Assembly (NCBI GenBank): GCA_020091685.1
Contig: CM034602.1
Span: 420,051-484,050, forward strand
Direction: 5' to 3'
DNA: 64,000 nt
Origin: Lutjanus erythropterus
Taxonomy: Eukaryota > Chordata > Actinopteri > Lutjaniformes > Lutjanidae
Shown one piece after another: positions 1 through 10,126 of the stretch; positions within the stretch are counted from its first letter, which is position 1; each line of letters opens with the position of its first letter. The notes below the pieces were generated by a model. The model was not told where the DNA came from. It did no database searches and saw nothing but the letters and a program-made list of their open reading frames with translations. Both the position numbers and the translations under genes were made by a program.

Positions 1-59
1 CTGCATCATATATGTGCTGCAATCATTTCATAAATAAGGTTGTTTACTGTCTAACAAAC

Positions 60-130
60 AGAGGTGGGAAGTAACTAAGTATTAAATACTAGTTAATGTA
101 TTTAAGGAAAGTTTTCAAGTTTGTGTACTT

Positions 131-168
<38 letters not shown>

Positions 169-180
169 CATATTAAAAAA
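60..180. repeat. Mobile-element-like end plus (GT)n microsatellite
   Basis: The stretch begins GAGGTGGGAAGTAACTAAGT, a sequence type common at the ends of non-autonomous DNA elements in fish, and runs into a perfect GT repeat at about 136-164. A related end in the opposite orientation (AGTTACCTCCCC) lies near 2560-2575. The remainder of 1-1110 shows no gene that I can support. Confidence 0.4.
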
Positions 181-1129
181 GCTAATGTGACTATGGTTTT
201 GTCTTTTAAAATCTGCTTCTCTTGTTTGTTTCACATTTGAAATAACACGATGCTACCAGATGTCATGTTCTTCTTCAGGTAGAATCACTGACAGGAAGTC
301 TGCTGACCCTGATGGGTTTCATTTCAGAGTGACAGGCTGTTTATTGAACATTTACTGGCTCCAAACAAACTGACACCAGGTCAGAGAAGCAGCACAGGTC
401 GTTACATCAGTCCCCAGCCTCAGAGGACAGAACAGCTGAGAGGACAAAAGTTCATCTTTGATGATTTTACTTCATCTGACTGTTTCTTTATGAACGCCTG
501 GTGGTATCAGTTGACCTGGCCTGCTCCATCACCATGGTAACCGACACCGCTGACCTGGCCTGCTCTGCAGCAGGTTAACTGTCGGGCTTCATTGAGCTGT
601 GTGTCTCTTTGTGCTCACATCACAGGTTTAGACCTTTTCTATATGACCAAACATGAATTTACATTTAGTGTAGTTTCAAAGAACATACTAATTTTTAAAG
701 AGTTAAGAAAATCCTGTCTGACAATTTTATTGTCTTCAAAAGCCAACAACATTCTTTTATTTATGTCTTTGAAAAATTGTTGAATAATGTGAACCTTGAA
801 TAGCATTGGCTTGAAATAGCGCCCCACTGTCCACTGTCCTGATGACAGGTGATTCTGTAGCGCCCTCCTGTCCAGCCAATAGACACTGTGAGGCATTCAT
901 GCCAAACAAACACTTTTTTCTCTAATTTTAGTCCCAGAACAAATAGAATAAAACTTTTTACTTCCTGCAGATGTGAAAACTTGTTTATTTGTTGTGTTTA
1001 TTCTGATCAGTGTTCATTTAATTGAAGTTGTTGTCACTTCATAACCAGGATGTTAATAATGCCGTCATGTTTATAGTTCAGTGTTTCTCCAACAGATCAG
1101 ACAGTAAACTGTGTTCAGTCAGAAACAAC

Positions 1130-1135
1130 TTTATT
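1130..1135 (-). terminator. Poly(A) signal of crystallin copy 1
   Basis: AATAAA on the minus strand (TTTATT on plus) about 30 nt past the stop codon of exon 3. A very short 3' UTR is typical of gamma-crystallin genes. Confidence 0.6.
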
Positions 1136-1164
1136 GGTCTGTTCTCAGTGTTTCCATGGCGACT

Positions 1165-1444
1165 CTAGTAGTAGTTGTCCATGATGCGTCTCATGCTCAT
1201 GAACCTCATGTTGCCCATGAAGCCCATGTTGGTGAAGTTCCTGTACTCTCCAGGCCTCATGTACATCATCCTGCCTCTGTAGTGAGGCTGCTCGTACATC
1301 AGCCAGTGTCCGTCCATCACGTGACACGACATGCAGTTGGACATGCGGAAACGCTCCATGATGTTGTCGCAGTCGTCCATCAGCTCGTAACTCTGGCCGC
1401 CAAAGTTCTCCCTCTCATAGATCTTCATCCTGTACGACACGGTG
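1165..1444 (-). CDS. crygm: crygm copy 1, exon 3 (Greek keys 3 and 4)
   Basis: The acceptor TTTCAG precedes 1444. The reading frame is open through [13 protein letters not shown] to the stop at 1165-1167. The first bases should complete a codon left by exon 2, but exon 2 ends in phase 0 (PM|gtaacc), so about two bases are missing at CACCGTGTCGTAC compared with the usual H-R-G-S-Y-R. Confidence 0.85.
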
Positions 1445-1490
1445 CTGAAACACATCAACAATCAATCAATCAGTCATCAATATTCAGTCA

Positions 1491-1536
<46 letters not shown>

Positions 1537-2759
1537 TTACCATGGGGATCATGCGGCAGGACCTGATGCAGTCGCTCATTCCCATCATGCTCATGTAATC
1601 AGAGTACTCGCCCTCCTCAGGAAGTACTGGTTGCCCATGAAGTTGGTGCGGTCGTAGACCATGAAGCAGCCTCTCTCCACCCTGCAGGAGTGACACCTGC
1701 TCAGGTAGGACGACATGTCGGCACAGTCGCTGCTGCACTCATAAGAACGGCCCTGGAAGTTCCTGTCCTCGTGAGAAGACGATCTGAGACAGGCACAGAG
1801 AGGACAGAGGACAGAGTCGGACCTGAGCCACTCAGTCTGGTTCTTCTGTTCCAGTTCAGGTCTTTACGCACCAACAGCGCAAAACTGTCGCCTTCACTAA
1901 GCCCGCCCTCCTCAGTCATTGTTGTGATTACCTCTCTGTACCTGTGTACTTTACAGATTTAAGAAACTCCTTGGTTCCATTAAACTGAAGCAGCTCTCAT
2001 TTCTAGCTAACGGCTAAAGTGACAGATCTGTCTTGCAGATTTCAGAGAAGCTAGCTAATGTGCTAATGCTAATGAATGCTAATGCTGTAAAGTCCACAGA
2101 GAAGTGTGCCTCCAGCTGACTCTTTTAAAACAAGAAACCTGTGAAAGTGTATAAAAACCAGCTTTTTCTTTCATTTTAGTTTAAGTTGAGTCTTTATAAT
2201 GATGTTACATGAGGAACAGTTACTGCCATTTCTACACTATTGATTAAATATTGATAATATGTCTCTAACTGGTTAAATTCTAACAGTGATTAACTTATTA
2301 ATGGTTAACCTGTGCTGCTGCACTGTTTTGTTTCTTCGCTCATATTTCCTTGTTTTCCTTGTGATCGATCACCTGATTGGCTACAAAATGCAGGTGAAAG
2401 GTTTGGATATCAATTCAAATTGTTCTCAGTACTCAATTATGATTTTTAAAAAGTAACTATGTGGATTACATAGTGTAATGCATACTTAAGTACAGACTTG
2501 AAAATCTACTCTAACCAAAACAAACCTGCTTTACTGTAGTAATTTGAGTATTTGTAATTAGTTACCTCCCCGACATTCATAAAACATGTAATCATGTTAC
2601 AAGGCTCCATCTAATCCTGATGAGTTTGGGTTCCTTCTCCTGAGAACAGACTGAGAACGTGTTTGGTTCTAAAACCAGATGTTGCGTTTGTTCTGAGTTG
2701 TGAAAGTGACAGGAAGCTGTTCTCACCCTGCCCATCATGTTCATGCTGCTGGACGTCAT
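1165..2759 (-). CDS. crygm: Gamma-M crystallin, copy 1 (three exons, frame-disrupted as read)
   Basis: Encodes a fish gamma-M crystallin, a structural lens protein made of four Greek-key motifs. Exon 1 (2727-2759) encodes [11 protein letters not shown]; exon 2 (1541-1783) encodes Greek keys 1-2; exon 3 (1165-1444) encodes Greek keys 3-4, recognisable from [12 protein letters not shown], the Met/Cys-rich [14 protein letters not shown] and MRPGEYRNF, ending in DNYY. Exon 2 is exactly 243 nt (81 codons), the family size. It nevertheless has one extra base near 1774 (TTCTCACGAGG where TTCTACGAGG is expected) and one missing base near 1611 (before [11 protein letters not shown]), so the middle is out of frame and would stop early. 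The exon 2/3 junction also lacks about two bases. These are either pseudogene lesions or consensus errors; net-zero indels in a full-length exon favour errors. The Met-rich composition and exon plan are diagnostic of the family; the exact paralogue is not resolved. Confidence 0.8.
1496..1535. repeat. (GT)n microsatellite next to crystallin exon 2 donor
   Basis: About 20 uninterrupted GT units, immediately downstream (in sense orientation) of the exon 2 donor at 1539-1540. In the transcript this reads (CA)n. Confidence 0.9.
1541..1783 (-). CDS. crygm: crygm copy 1, exon 2 (Greek keys 1 and 2)
   Basis: Bounded by acceptor CTGTCTCAG and donor ATGgtaacc. Corrected for the two indels it reads through [26 protein letters not shown] and [16 protein letters not shown], all classic gamma-M motifs. 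In the raw frame a TGA appears about 40 nt into the exon. Confidence 0.8.
2410..2580. repeat. Interspersed element remnant in crystallin intron 1
   Basis: Contains AAGTAACTATGTGGATTACA and a terminal AATTAGTTACCTCCCC, resembling in inverted form the GGGAAGTAACTA end at 62-78. It looks like a decayed non-autonomous DNA element. The rest of intron 1 (1784-2726) holds AT-rich sequence without coding signals. Confidence 0.35.
2727..2759 (-). CDS. crygm: crygm copy 1, exon 1 ([11 protein letters not shown])
   Basis: Eleven codons from ATG (CAT at 2757-2759 on plus) to a consensus donor AGG|gtgagaac. Short Met/Ser-rich first exons are the norm for gamma-M crystallins. The ATG follows ACAACATGA, with A at -3. 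Confidence 0.8.
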
Positions 2760-2848
2760 GTTGTCTCTCTGTGCTCAGCTGGTTGCTGGTTGCTGGTTGC
2801 TGCTGGTTGCTGTGTGAAGGTGTGTTACCTGTGCAGCAGCTGCTGCTC

Positions 2849-2854
2849 TTTATA
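2849..2854 (-). promoter_or_regulatory. TATA box of crystallin copy 1
   Basis: TATAAA in GGTGCTATAAAGAGC, about 90 nt upstream of the ATG, consistent with the TATA-driven, short-leader promoters of gamma-crystallin genes. Confidence 0.65.
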
Positions 2855-3042
2855 GCACCTGAGCAGCTGAAGCCTTTGTGCAAAGAGCCTGAGCCAGCAG
2901 CTGCCGTCATAAAGAGACGCTCGGTGTTCGGCAGTTCTCTTAGAAAACACACACAAAGAGCAGCTGAATGTACCTGTGTCTCCTTCACCAATCAGAGGCC
3001 TCCACACCACCACGCTTTCTGGAACAACAAAACGCCTCTGTC

Positions 3043-3056
3043 ACACACACACACAC

Positions 3057-3126
<70 letters not shown>
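3043..3126. repeat. (CA)n microsatellite upstream of crystallin copy 1
   Basis: More than 35 CA units with a single G interruption near 3061, about 190 nt upstream of the TATA box. Confidence 0.95.
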
Positions 3127-3131
<5 letters not shown>

Positions 3132-3239
3132 GTTAGAAAAACACACAAAGAGACACAGACAGCTGAATATCTTTGGTTGTGAACAGAATGAGACATTTTT
3201 TAGGACGTCATCTTGGACTTTCAGAAACTCTGATCAACA

Positions 3240-3560
3240 TTCTGTTACATCTTTTATGACATTTTTCTCACTATGTCTTTTTTGTTTTGTTATGTTATTT
3301 CTTGTTTTGTTATGTCATCTTTTTTGTCTTGTTTTATCTTTTGTTCTTACAGCTTTTACATTGTTCTTCTTCTTGCTTCATTGTTCTTCTTCTTCTTGTT
3401 ATGTCACTTACAGTCTTGTTACGTCTTTGTTGTTGTTATATCTCGTTACACCTTCTGTGTTGATTTTCATCTTATGATGCTTTTGTCTTGTTATGTCATT
3501 TTTGTTCCTGTTTTTATCTTGTCACCTCTCATACATCTTTTTCACCTTTTATGTCTTTTC
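3240..3560. other. T/C-rich low-complexity stretch
   Basis: Repeated TTTTGTTATGTCA/TTCTTCTTG motifs. Apparent ORFs here are compositional; no gene is seen. The wider 3130-6000 interval is intergenic. Confidence 0.6.
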
Positions 3561-3899
3561 AGCGTGCAAAATAAAAATAATCAATAATTCTCCTCAAAGT
3601 CATTAAAACTAAAGTAATGAGCCTGTTTTACATACATGTCTAACTATCACATGCTGGATATTCATATACATATATACTATATATATGTATATACCATGTG
3701 GATTTAACTAATCAAACAGGTGAGATCCTTCCATTGGATAATTACTGCAGTGATCAATATGTTTCAGCAGTAACAGGTTATTGAACTCTAAGTGATGTCA
3801 GATCCTGTGGTCGAGGAAAGATGTTCCTCTGTTTCAGAAGAGTCAAATTATTGTCTAAAGAAAATAACTGAGGAGATTAATGAAACAATTAAAACTGGG

Positions 3900-4090
3900 T
3901 GAAAAACTGTCCAACAAATTATTATTATTATGTTGAAAAATATTGATCAGAGTCCAAGATGACGTCCTCAAATGTCTGGTTTTGTCCACAACTCAAAGAT
4001 CTTCAGTTTCCTGTCAGAGAGGAAAGAAACCAGAAAATATTCACATTGAAGAAGCTGAAATCAGAGAATTTGAGACCTAATCAGTGATCA
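3900..4090 (+). repeat. Interspersed repeat family A (AAACCAGAAAATATTCACAT)
   Basis: Diagnostic run: TTGTCCACAACTCAAAGATC, CAGTTTCCTGTCAGAGAGG and AGAAACCAGAAAATATTCAC. The same sequence recurs at about 9830-10050, 29470-29800, 39150-39370 and 49000-49690, often next to ATCGATTAATCGTTGCAGC-like motifs. This looks like a non-autonomous mobile element; the superfamily is not determined. Confidence 0.65.
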
Positions 4091-4199
4091 TTCATTCATT
4101 CATTGATCTTTGTCTGAGTGGCTGATCTCTGATCTTTAGATCACTTATACTTGACTTATTTTGAACATTTGTAATCTTTCATGAATAAACATTTAGATG

Positions 4200-4345
4200 T
4201 ATTAAGACTTTTTCAGATTTCCTCTCTGAAGTAATCCACCTTTTTACTAAATGTAACTATAATCAGATTACATGTTTTGTCTGTAACTGTAGTGGAATAC
4301 AGTCATCTTTTTTGGATTCTAACTGTGTAATCTGTGTCTGGACAC
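4200..4345. repeat. Interspersed repeat (GTAATC...GATTACA type)
   Basis: Contains AAGTAATCCACCTTTTTACT, AATCAGATTACATGTTTTGT and TGTAACTGTAGTGGAATACA, a layout seen in common teleost non-autonomous elements. A related piece lies at 5868-5975 (TAATCGATTACCCTCTAAAT). Confidence 0.4.
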
Positions 4346-5224
4346 ACTGAGCGAACACTTTTGACCATTAATGCAGTTAGTACAGAAACTTTGGTCTCGA
4401 TCATCTGTCAGACAGTTAGACACACAACACGATGTCTTTGTGTGGAAATACTTCAAAATATTCAGTAATGAAGATATAATGTGTGTGCTGTGCTCTCAGG
4501 AGAGAACAGAGAGATTTCAGATGATTTCTGATTTCATACCCCCTTTCCTCCTGGGATCATAATTATCCTGTATCTCATTTTCACACATTGTTTTCTTTTC
4601 ATGACCACGTTTCAAACGCTGTATATTTATATCCCTAAAAGTCGAGTGTTTCCACCTGACAACAACAGACACCAAACCAGATGTAGAAAGAAGAATTCCT
4701 GTTTCTAAATGGACATTTTAAAGGAAAATGGCATGAATTTTGTCCAATCTGCTGCATCAATTTTCTTTTAAGGGCAAAAATGAAGGAATGACAGAAAACT
4801 GATGAATATTAGTTTGTACCAGATAGTTCATAGCAACTTCATGTTAGAGACACACATTATTCTGCACTCTTTCCTGAGAAATTAAAAGTAAAATTAAAGT
4901 ATTTCAACATAAAAATGTTGTTGCAGTGTAGAGCTGCAAGGATAGATTGATTATGAATCACTTATTAAATTAATCACCTGTTATTCTGACAATCAATTAA
5001 CTGAAGTGTCAATCTAAAGGTCAGACTGCAGCAGCCATGGTGAGATGGAGAATCACTTCTTTCTGTGTGTAGACATGAAGGAGGGTCATGAGACAGTTAT
5101 GACTTTTGTCAGCTCATTTGTGCAATTTGTGGGTAATTCTAGATGTAATGATTTTGGATCGAATATGTAACAGAACTGGATCAAGTGGATAAACTGGACC
5201 TTTGGACTGTTTTTGTTGAAACAT

Positions 5225-5790
5225 TATTGATCGATGGGTTACTTCAAGTCTTCAGTGGTGAGTTGCCTCAGTCTTGTAATTGTTTGTTTGTGGAGCTGAT
5301 TGTTCCTGCTGTTGTGACTGTTTCCAGATTGGCATCAATCGAAACATGACAGTCTCATCTTTCTCACAGCATGTCACATGAGAATACATGTTTACATGGT
5401 GTCTTTTATTTATTTTTACATGGTGTATTTTGACCCCACCACCAGTTAACTCTCCACCAACCCACCACTTCAGGGGTTAACAGGAGTGTATAAGGTGTGT
5501 CTGTGTGTTTATGATGTGGAGCTAAAATCCACAGGGTGTCTGCATGTAACTTCCTGTGCTTCATCATTTAGCTGAAGTTGAGTCCATATTACAGGAGTTT
5601 TGGGACGATTTTCCAGTAATGTGCGGGTTTACAGATCTTCACCCCTTGTTAATGAAACAGGACCATCTGTGTCAGAATATTATTGATTGGTAGGTTACTT
5701 GAAGTTTTCAGTGCTGAGTTGCCTCAGTCTTGTAATTGTTGGCTGGTTTGTGGAGCTGATTGTAGCTGCTGTTGTGACTTCTTCTTGAAA
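5225..5790. repeat. Diverged tandem duplication, spacing about 460 bp
   Basis: A block of about 90 bp containing GAGTTGCCTCAGTCTTGTAA and TGTGGAGCTGATTGT occurs at 5229-5325 and again at 5690-5780, with similar flanks (GGGTTACTTCAAG / AGGTTACTTGAAG). No coding signal. Confidence 0.65.
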
Positions 5791-6035
5791 TGATAAGTAT
5801 TGATCAAAACAAAAGTGTCTCAGCTTTCAAAGATGTCACAGTGTTCATATTTACATAACAGTTGTAACGCTTTAGATTACAGCCCAAAATATACTGTGTA
5901 ATCGATTACCCTCTAAATAAATGTAAGAAAATAACAACTAAAAGGGTTTTAGATTACAGCCTGCATTCCCTGTAATTACATGTAAAAAAAAGAGAGAGAG
6001 AGCCAACAGTGCTTTAGTTTACACTGAAACATAAC

Positions 6036-6094
6036 TTTATTGCTCCTGTTCAGTTGACAGAGTTCAGTAAAGTTTATTCAAACAGAACTTTATT
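6036..6094 (-). terminator. Candidate poly(A) signals of crystallin copy 2
   Basis: Three minus-strand AATAAA hexamers (plus-strand TTTATT at 6036, 6073 and 6089) follow the stop codon of the decayed copy. Confidence 0.4.
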
Positions 6095-6116
6095 GCTCCT
6101 GTGCTGCTGACGTATT

Positions 6117-6384
6117 TCAGTAGTAGTTGTCCATGATCGTCTCATGCTCATGAACCTCATGTAGCCCATGTTGGTGAAGTTCCTGTACTCTCCAGGCCTC
6201 ATGTACATCATCCTGCCTCTGTAGTGGGGCTGCTCGTACATCAGCCAGTGTCCGTCCATCACGTGACACGACATGCAGTTGGACATGGAAACGCTCCATG
6301 ATGTTGTCGCAGTCGTCCATCAGCTCGTAACTCTGGCCGCCAAAGTTCTCCCTCTCATAGATCTTCATCCTGTACGACGCGGTG
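6117..6384 (-). pseudogene. Crystallin copy 2, exon 3 remnant
   Basis: Recognisable as [27 protein letters not shown], then in a shifted frame [19 protein letters not shown] and [13 protein letters not shown], then back in frame to IMDNYY and TGA. As read, the middle third would be translated in the wrong frame. Confidence 0.8.
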
Positions 6385-6430
6385 CTGAAACACATCAACA
6401 ATCAATCAATCAGTCATCAATATTCAGTCA

Positions 6431-6435
<5 letters not shown>

Positions 6436-6500
<65 letters not shown>
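6436..6500. repeat. (GT)n microsatellite in crystallin copy 2 intron 2
   Basis: About 30 GT units at the position equivalent to the 1496-1535 repeat of copy 1. Here the exon 2 donor has been carried about 1.8 kb away by inserted sequence. Confidence 0.9.
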
Positions 6501-6501
<1 letters not shown>

Positions 6502-6509
6502 GTATGAGT

Positions 6510-7130
6510 GAGTGGAGACAGGTGTGTTGGAGGTGGAGCAGAGCTTCACCAGCTGCAGCTCATCCTTAATCAAGCCCTGCCACCTCAGTCAGTCTGTTTC
6601 CAGCCTTCCTCTTTACCAGCTTTGTTCATTTAGCCAGTTTTTGTTCTGCCTGCAGTTCTGTCTGCCTTGGTTTTGGTCCTGGTTTCCAGGCTTCCTGTCT
6701 TGGATCCTACACCCTCACCCACTCTCTGGATCTTCTTGCCACCTTCACTCAGCCCAGCCTTGCTCCAGCTTCATCAAACCCTCCTGCTCACTAAGCCACA
6801 GCCCAGATCCTCCACTATCCAGATTTGAAACAAATATCCCTTTAACCTAAACTCCCTAAAGTCCCCTAAAGTCGCCTGCCTCTCTGTGTCTTGCGCTTGG
6901 GTTCACCCACTCAGCCTTAACACATACACAGAAGCAAAGAGCATTAATGCCTCAGGGCTCAACTGCTTTTTATCATTTTTATCAACGACCTCCTCTCCAT
7001 TTGTTCTGAATGTTGTGTTCAGCTCCATGCAGATGACACAGTAATATACACATCTAAAAATAATATACAGATTAAATCAGCTTTGCAGTCTGATTTTGAT
7101 AAACTACAAACTTTATTACATTAATACTTG
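6510..7130 (+). mobile_element. Non-LTR retrotransposon fragment with reverse-transcriptase motif
   Basis: At 6945-7130 the plus strand encodes, across one or two frameshifts, PQGS-x-GPLLF-like residues followed by FINDLLSICSECCVQL and HADDTVIYTS, the reverse-transcriptase palm with its catalytic Asp pair. The C/T-rich 6510-6900 segment may be leader sequence of the same element or an independent insert. It lies inside the expanded intron 2 of crystallin copy 2. The LINE clade is not determined. Confidence 0.6.
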
Positions 7131-7689
7131 TAATCATAAGAGCCGTATGCATACTGTTCACTTTGGAAAGGTAAGAGGCTCAGAATAATGAATCCATTGT
7201 ATTTAAATATATTTCTGTCACCATTCCAGAGTCAAACCAGTCGATCTGATTTTCAAAGCAACATCATCATTATAACCAAGTTCAAACAGCCAACTGTGCA
7301 ACTGAATTTCCTGGACAACAACTGTAACTGAAATCTGATTAAAAATAAATAAATACACGAAAATACAACATTTATGATGCATTTATAAAGATATTCTAGG
7401 CGCTCACCATGTTCATGTTGGCTGTTACTGGTTTCACTTTAAAAACCTTTCATTTCTATACAGCTACATGACACGCAACATAAACCTCCCAACATCACTG
7501 AAATATTAATAAACATAATGAATATTGATGAATATTGAAGAGGTCGAGGCTGCACAGGCAGATAAATGGAAAATAGAAAAATCTAAATGGCAGAAAAAGG
7601 CTGCCGTTCTCTCCACTCAGATTGAACTGATGTAGTACCTCAGTTTAGCCACTAGATGGAGACAGAGATCATGTGATCCTATGAAAGGC

Positions 7690-8125
7690 CGAGGAGGGTC
7701 AAAGGTCAATATTTTTCAACATTTTCTGACATTTTATGGACCAAACAACTAAATGATTAATGGAAAAAAATATTGACAGCTTATCAATAGTGAAAATAGG
7801 ACGCGCGTTCTGTGAGCTCCACATTTTTCATGTTTTCATCACAACTTCCATCTCCAGAGAATAAACCTGCTGTCATTTTCTCCCAAAACAACCAGTGTGA
7901 AGGACTTAATGTGACGTAACGAACCATCTGGCAGCCATGATGGACGTCTACAGCATGAAACAAAGGCTGTGATGGAAGATCGTGTTTGTGTGACTGCAGC
8001 ATCAAAAGGTTGGATAGATACGGTTTAAAGGACGGTGTATGAGACAGGATGAATTAATCAATTAATCAGGAATGATGGACAGATTAATCAATACTGAGAT
8101 TAATGGTTAGTTGCAGCCCTAGTTA
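7690..8125. repeat. Interspersed repeat fragments (ACATTTTATGGACCA / TTAGTTGCAGCCCTAG)
   Basis: TTTTCTGACATTTTATGGAC followed by ACAACTAAATGATTAATGG, and further on TGGTTAGTTGCAGCCCTAG, resemble other copies near 9960, 28000 and 31020. These are remnants of an AT-rich non-autonomous family with no coding capacity. Confidence 0.45.
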
Positions 8126-8221
8126 TGTGTATTCAGTAACTGATCCAACCCTGCTTATCATGTTAAAGATCTGTCCTGTGATTGGTCAGCTGTTTTCAGC
8201 AGGGTGATTGGCAGCGATCAG

Positions 8222-8287
<66 letters not shown>
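8222..8287. repeat. (GT)n microsatellite beside crystallin copy 2 exon 2 donor
   Basis: About 32 GT units ending 4 nt from the exon 2 donor at 8290-8291; (CA)n in the sense strand, as in copy 1. Confidence 0.9.
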
Positions 8288-8291
8288 TTAC

Positions 8292-8519
8292 CATGGGGAT
8301 CATGCAGGACCTGATGCAGTCGCTCATTCCCATCATGCTCATGTAATCAGAGTACTCGCCTCCTCAGGAAGTACTGGTTGCCCATGAAGTTGGTGTCAGA
8401 CCATGAAGCAGCCTCTCTCCACCCTGCAGGAGTGACACCTGCTCAGGTAGGACGACATGTCGGCACAGTCGCTGCTGCACTCATAAGAACGGCCTCTAGT
8501 TCCTGTCTCAGAAGACAAT
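8292..8519 (-). pseudogene. Crystallin copy 2, exon 2 remnant
   Basis: Splice signals are kept (CTGTCTCAG acceptor, ATGgtaacc donor), but the exon is 15 nt short with dispersed indels. Motifs [14 protein letters not shown] and [11 protein letters not shown] are still readable in separate frames. Confidence 0.75.
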
Positions 8520-8523
8520 CTGA

Positions 8524-8716
8524 GACAGGCACAGAGAGGACAGAGGACAGAGGACAGAAAGGACAGAGGGGACAGAGGACAGAAAGGACAGAGGACAGAG
8601 GACAGAAAGGACAGAGGACAGAAAGGACAGAAAGGACAGAGGGACAGAGGACAGAAAGGACAGAAAGGACAGAGGACAGAAAGGACAGAAAGGACAGAGG
8701 GGACAGAGGACAGCTT
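8524..8716. repeat. GGACAGA minisatellite upstream of crystallin copy 2 exon 2
   Basis: More than 20 copies of GGACAGA/GGACAGAAA directly abut the exon 2 acceptor. Copy 1 has the same tract in only two to three units at 1795-1818 (AGAGAGGACAGAGGACAGAG), so this array is a lineage-specific expansion of the acceptor's polypyrimidine tract. Confidence 0.9.
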
Positions 8717-9194
8717 TAGATGTTTGATTTCTGTCTGATGACATCATCAAATTAAGGAGACAGCTGATTGGTTCAGATGTTAAATCAACATATCCACAGG
8801 GTGAAGTTGAAAGTGTGCTGTCGATATCAGAGCTGTCGTGATGTCAGATTATGAAGGACAAAAGAATTCTGGGTAACGGTGTTTTCACAATTAGAAGATA
8901 GAAATAAAAATTAGAAATATTAATAAAAATAATATTATAATAATGTTATCAGTCACATTCATCTATAAGAATCTATAAACATCTATAACTGTGTTTACTG
9001 GGTATTTTGTCAAATGAAATCAATCAATGAATCAATATTATTGACGCAGTCTGATCAGATGTGTATCAATAACATGGATTCAATATTTCAGTTGTCATCA
9101 ATACAGGAGATTACAGAGTCATGTGACCTGTCAGCTGACCTCACAGGTGAGTGTGTGATGACATTTGGAAGGAACGATGCATGCTGGGACTTAC

Positions 9195-9224
9195 CTGCTC
9201 ATCATGTTCATGTCGGTATGCCAT
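9195..9224 (-). pseudogene. Crystallin copy 2, probable exon 1
   Basis: The minus strand shows an ATG, then ACATGAACATGATGAGCAG and a donor gtaagt. This aligns with copy 1 exon 1 (AGCATGAACATGATGGGCAG) but is about 2 nt shorter, so the Met-rich frame is lost downstream of the ATG. Confidence 0.5.
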
Positions 9225-9290
9225 GTTGGATCTGTTGGATCTGACAGACGGAGGCTAAGTGACTGTCACACCTGTGTGAGCTCAGTTATA

Positions 9291-9635
<345 letters not shown>

Positions 9636-9829
9636 CTGTCAGCTGCTGCTGTCAACAGTAATTGAGACCTCAGGTTTTTATGCCTGATCATTTTTGTAAA
9701 AATCCGACAGACTTGATGTAAATCAGCATCAAATATCAAATTAGTGTGTGATTAATATATAAATATATATTAATTACCAATTAATGTGATAATCACTTCA
9801 CCAGTTTAAGTAACCTTAAGAAAAAGAAA

Positions 9830-10060
9830 GAAATATTCTGTGATTTCAGTTTGTTAAATGTGAATATTTTCTGGTTTCTTTCCTCCTCTCTGACAGGAAA
9901 CTCAATATCTTTGACTTGTGGACCAAACGAGACATTTGAGGACGTCGTCTTGACTTTGATCAACATTTTCTGACATTTTCTGGACCATGAAACGGTCGAC
10001 AGACTGATTGATGATGGAAATAATGATTATTTGCGCCCTGGAACTGAATAATGAGCTGTT
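9830..10060 (-). repeat. Interspersed repeat family A, minus orientation
   Basis: GTGAATATTTTCTGGTTTCT, CTCTCTGACAGGAAACTCAA and TTTGACTTGTGGACCAAAC are the reverse complement of the copy at 3900-4090, with a tail TGATTATTTGCGCCCTGG. Confidence 0.65.
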
Positions 10061-10126
10061 GTGTTGTGTAGATGAACGTTGGTGGTCAAACAGCAGCTGA
10101 CACAATCTTCAGATTGTAAGTTGATC

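Larger units (their letters stand above)
6117..9224 (-). pseudogene. Gamma-M crystallin copy 2, decayed
   Basis: A second copy of the crystallin at 1165-2759, with the same three exons: exon 3 at 6117-6384, exon 2 at 8292-8519, probable exon 1 at 9195-9224. Exon 2 is 228 nt instead of 243 and has several indels: it begins ATTGTCTTCTGA, an immediate stop, and lost bases in the RRG, VYDRTN and GRSYE codons. Exon 3 has a 2-nt loss after NIMERF, a 9-nt in-frame loss (GFMGN region) and a 1-nt loss before MDNYY, so the end returns to frame. Intron 2 has grown to about 1.9 kb and contains a reverse-transcriptase fragment; intron 1 holds a GGACAGA minisatellite. I call it a pseudogene because the lesions are many and large, but some may be sequencing errors shared with copy 1. 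Confidence 0.7.

Noticed and set aside
6965..7130. Old viral polymerase fragment
   Set aside because: The HADD box with FINDLL upstream fits a LINE reverse transcriptase; no protease, integrase or LTR features are visible.
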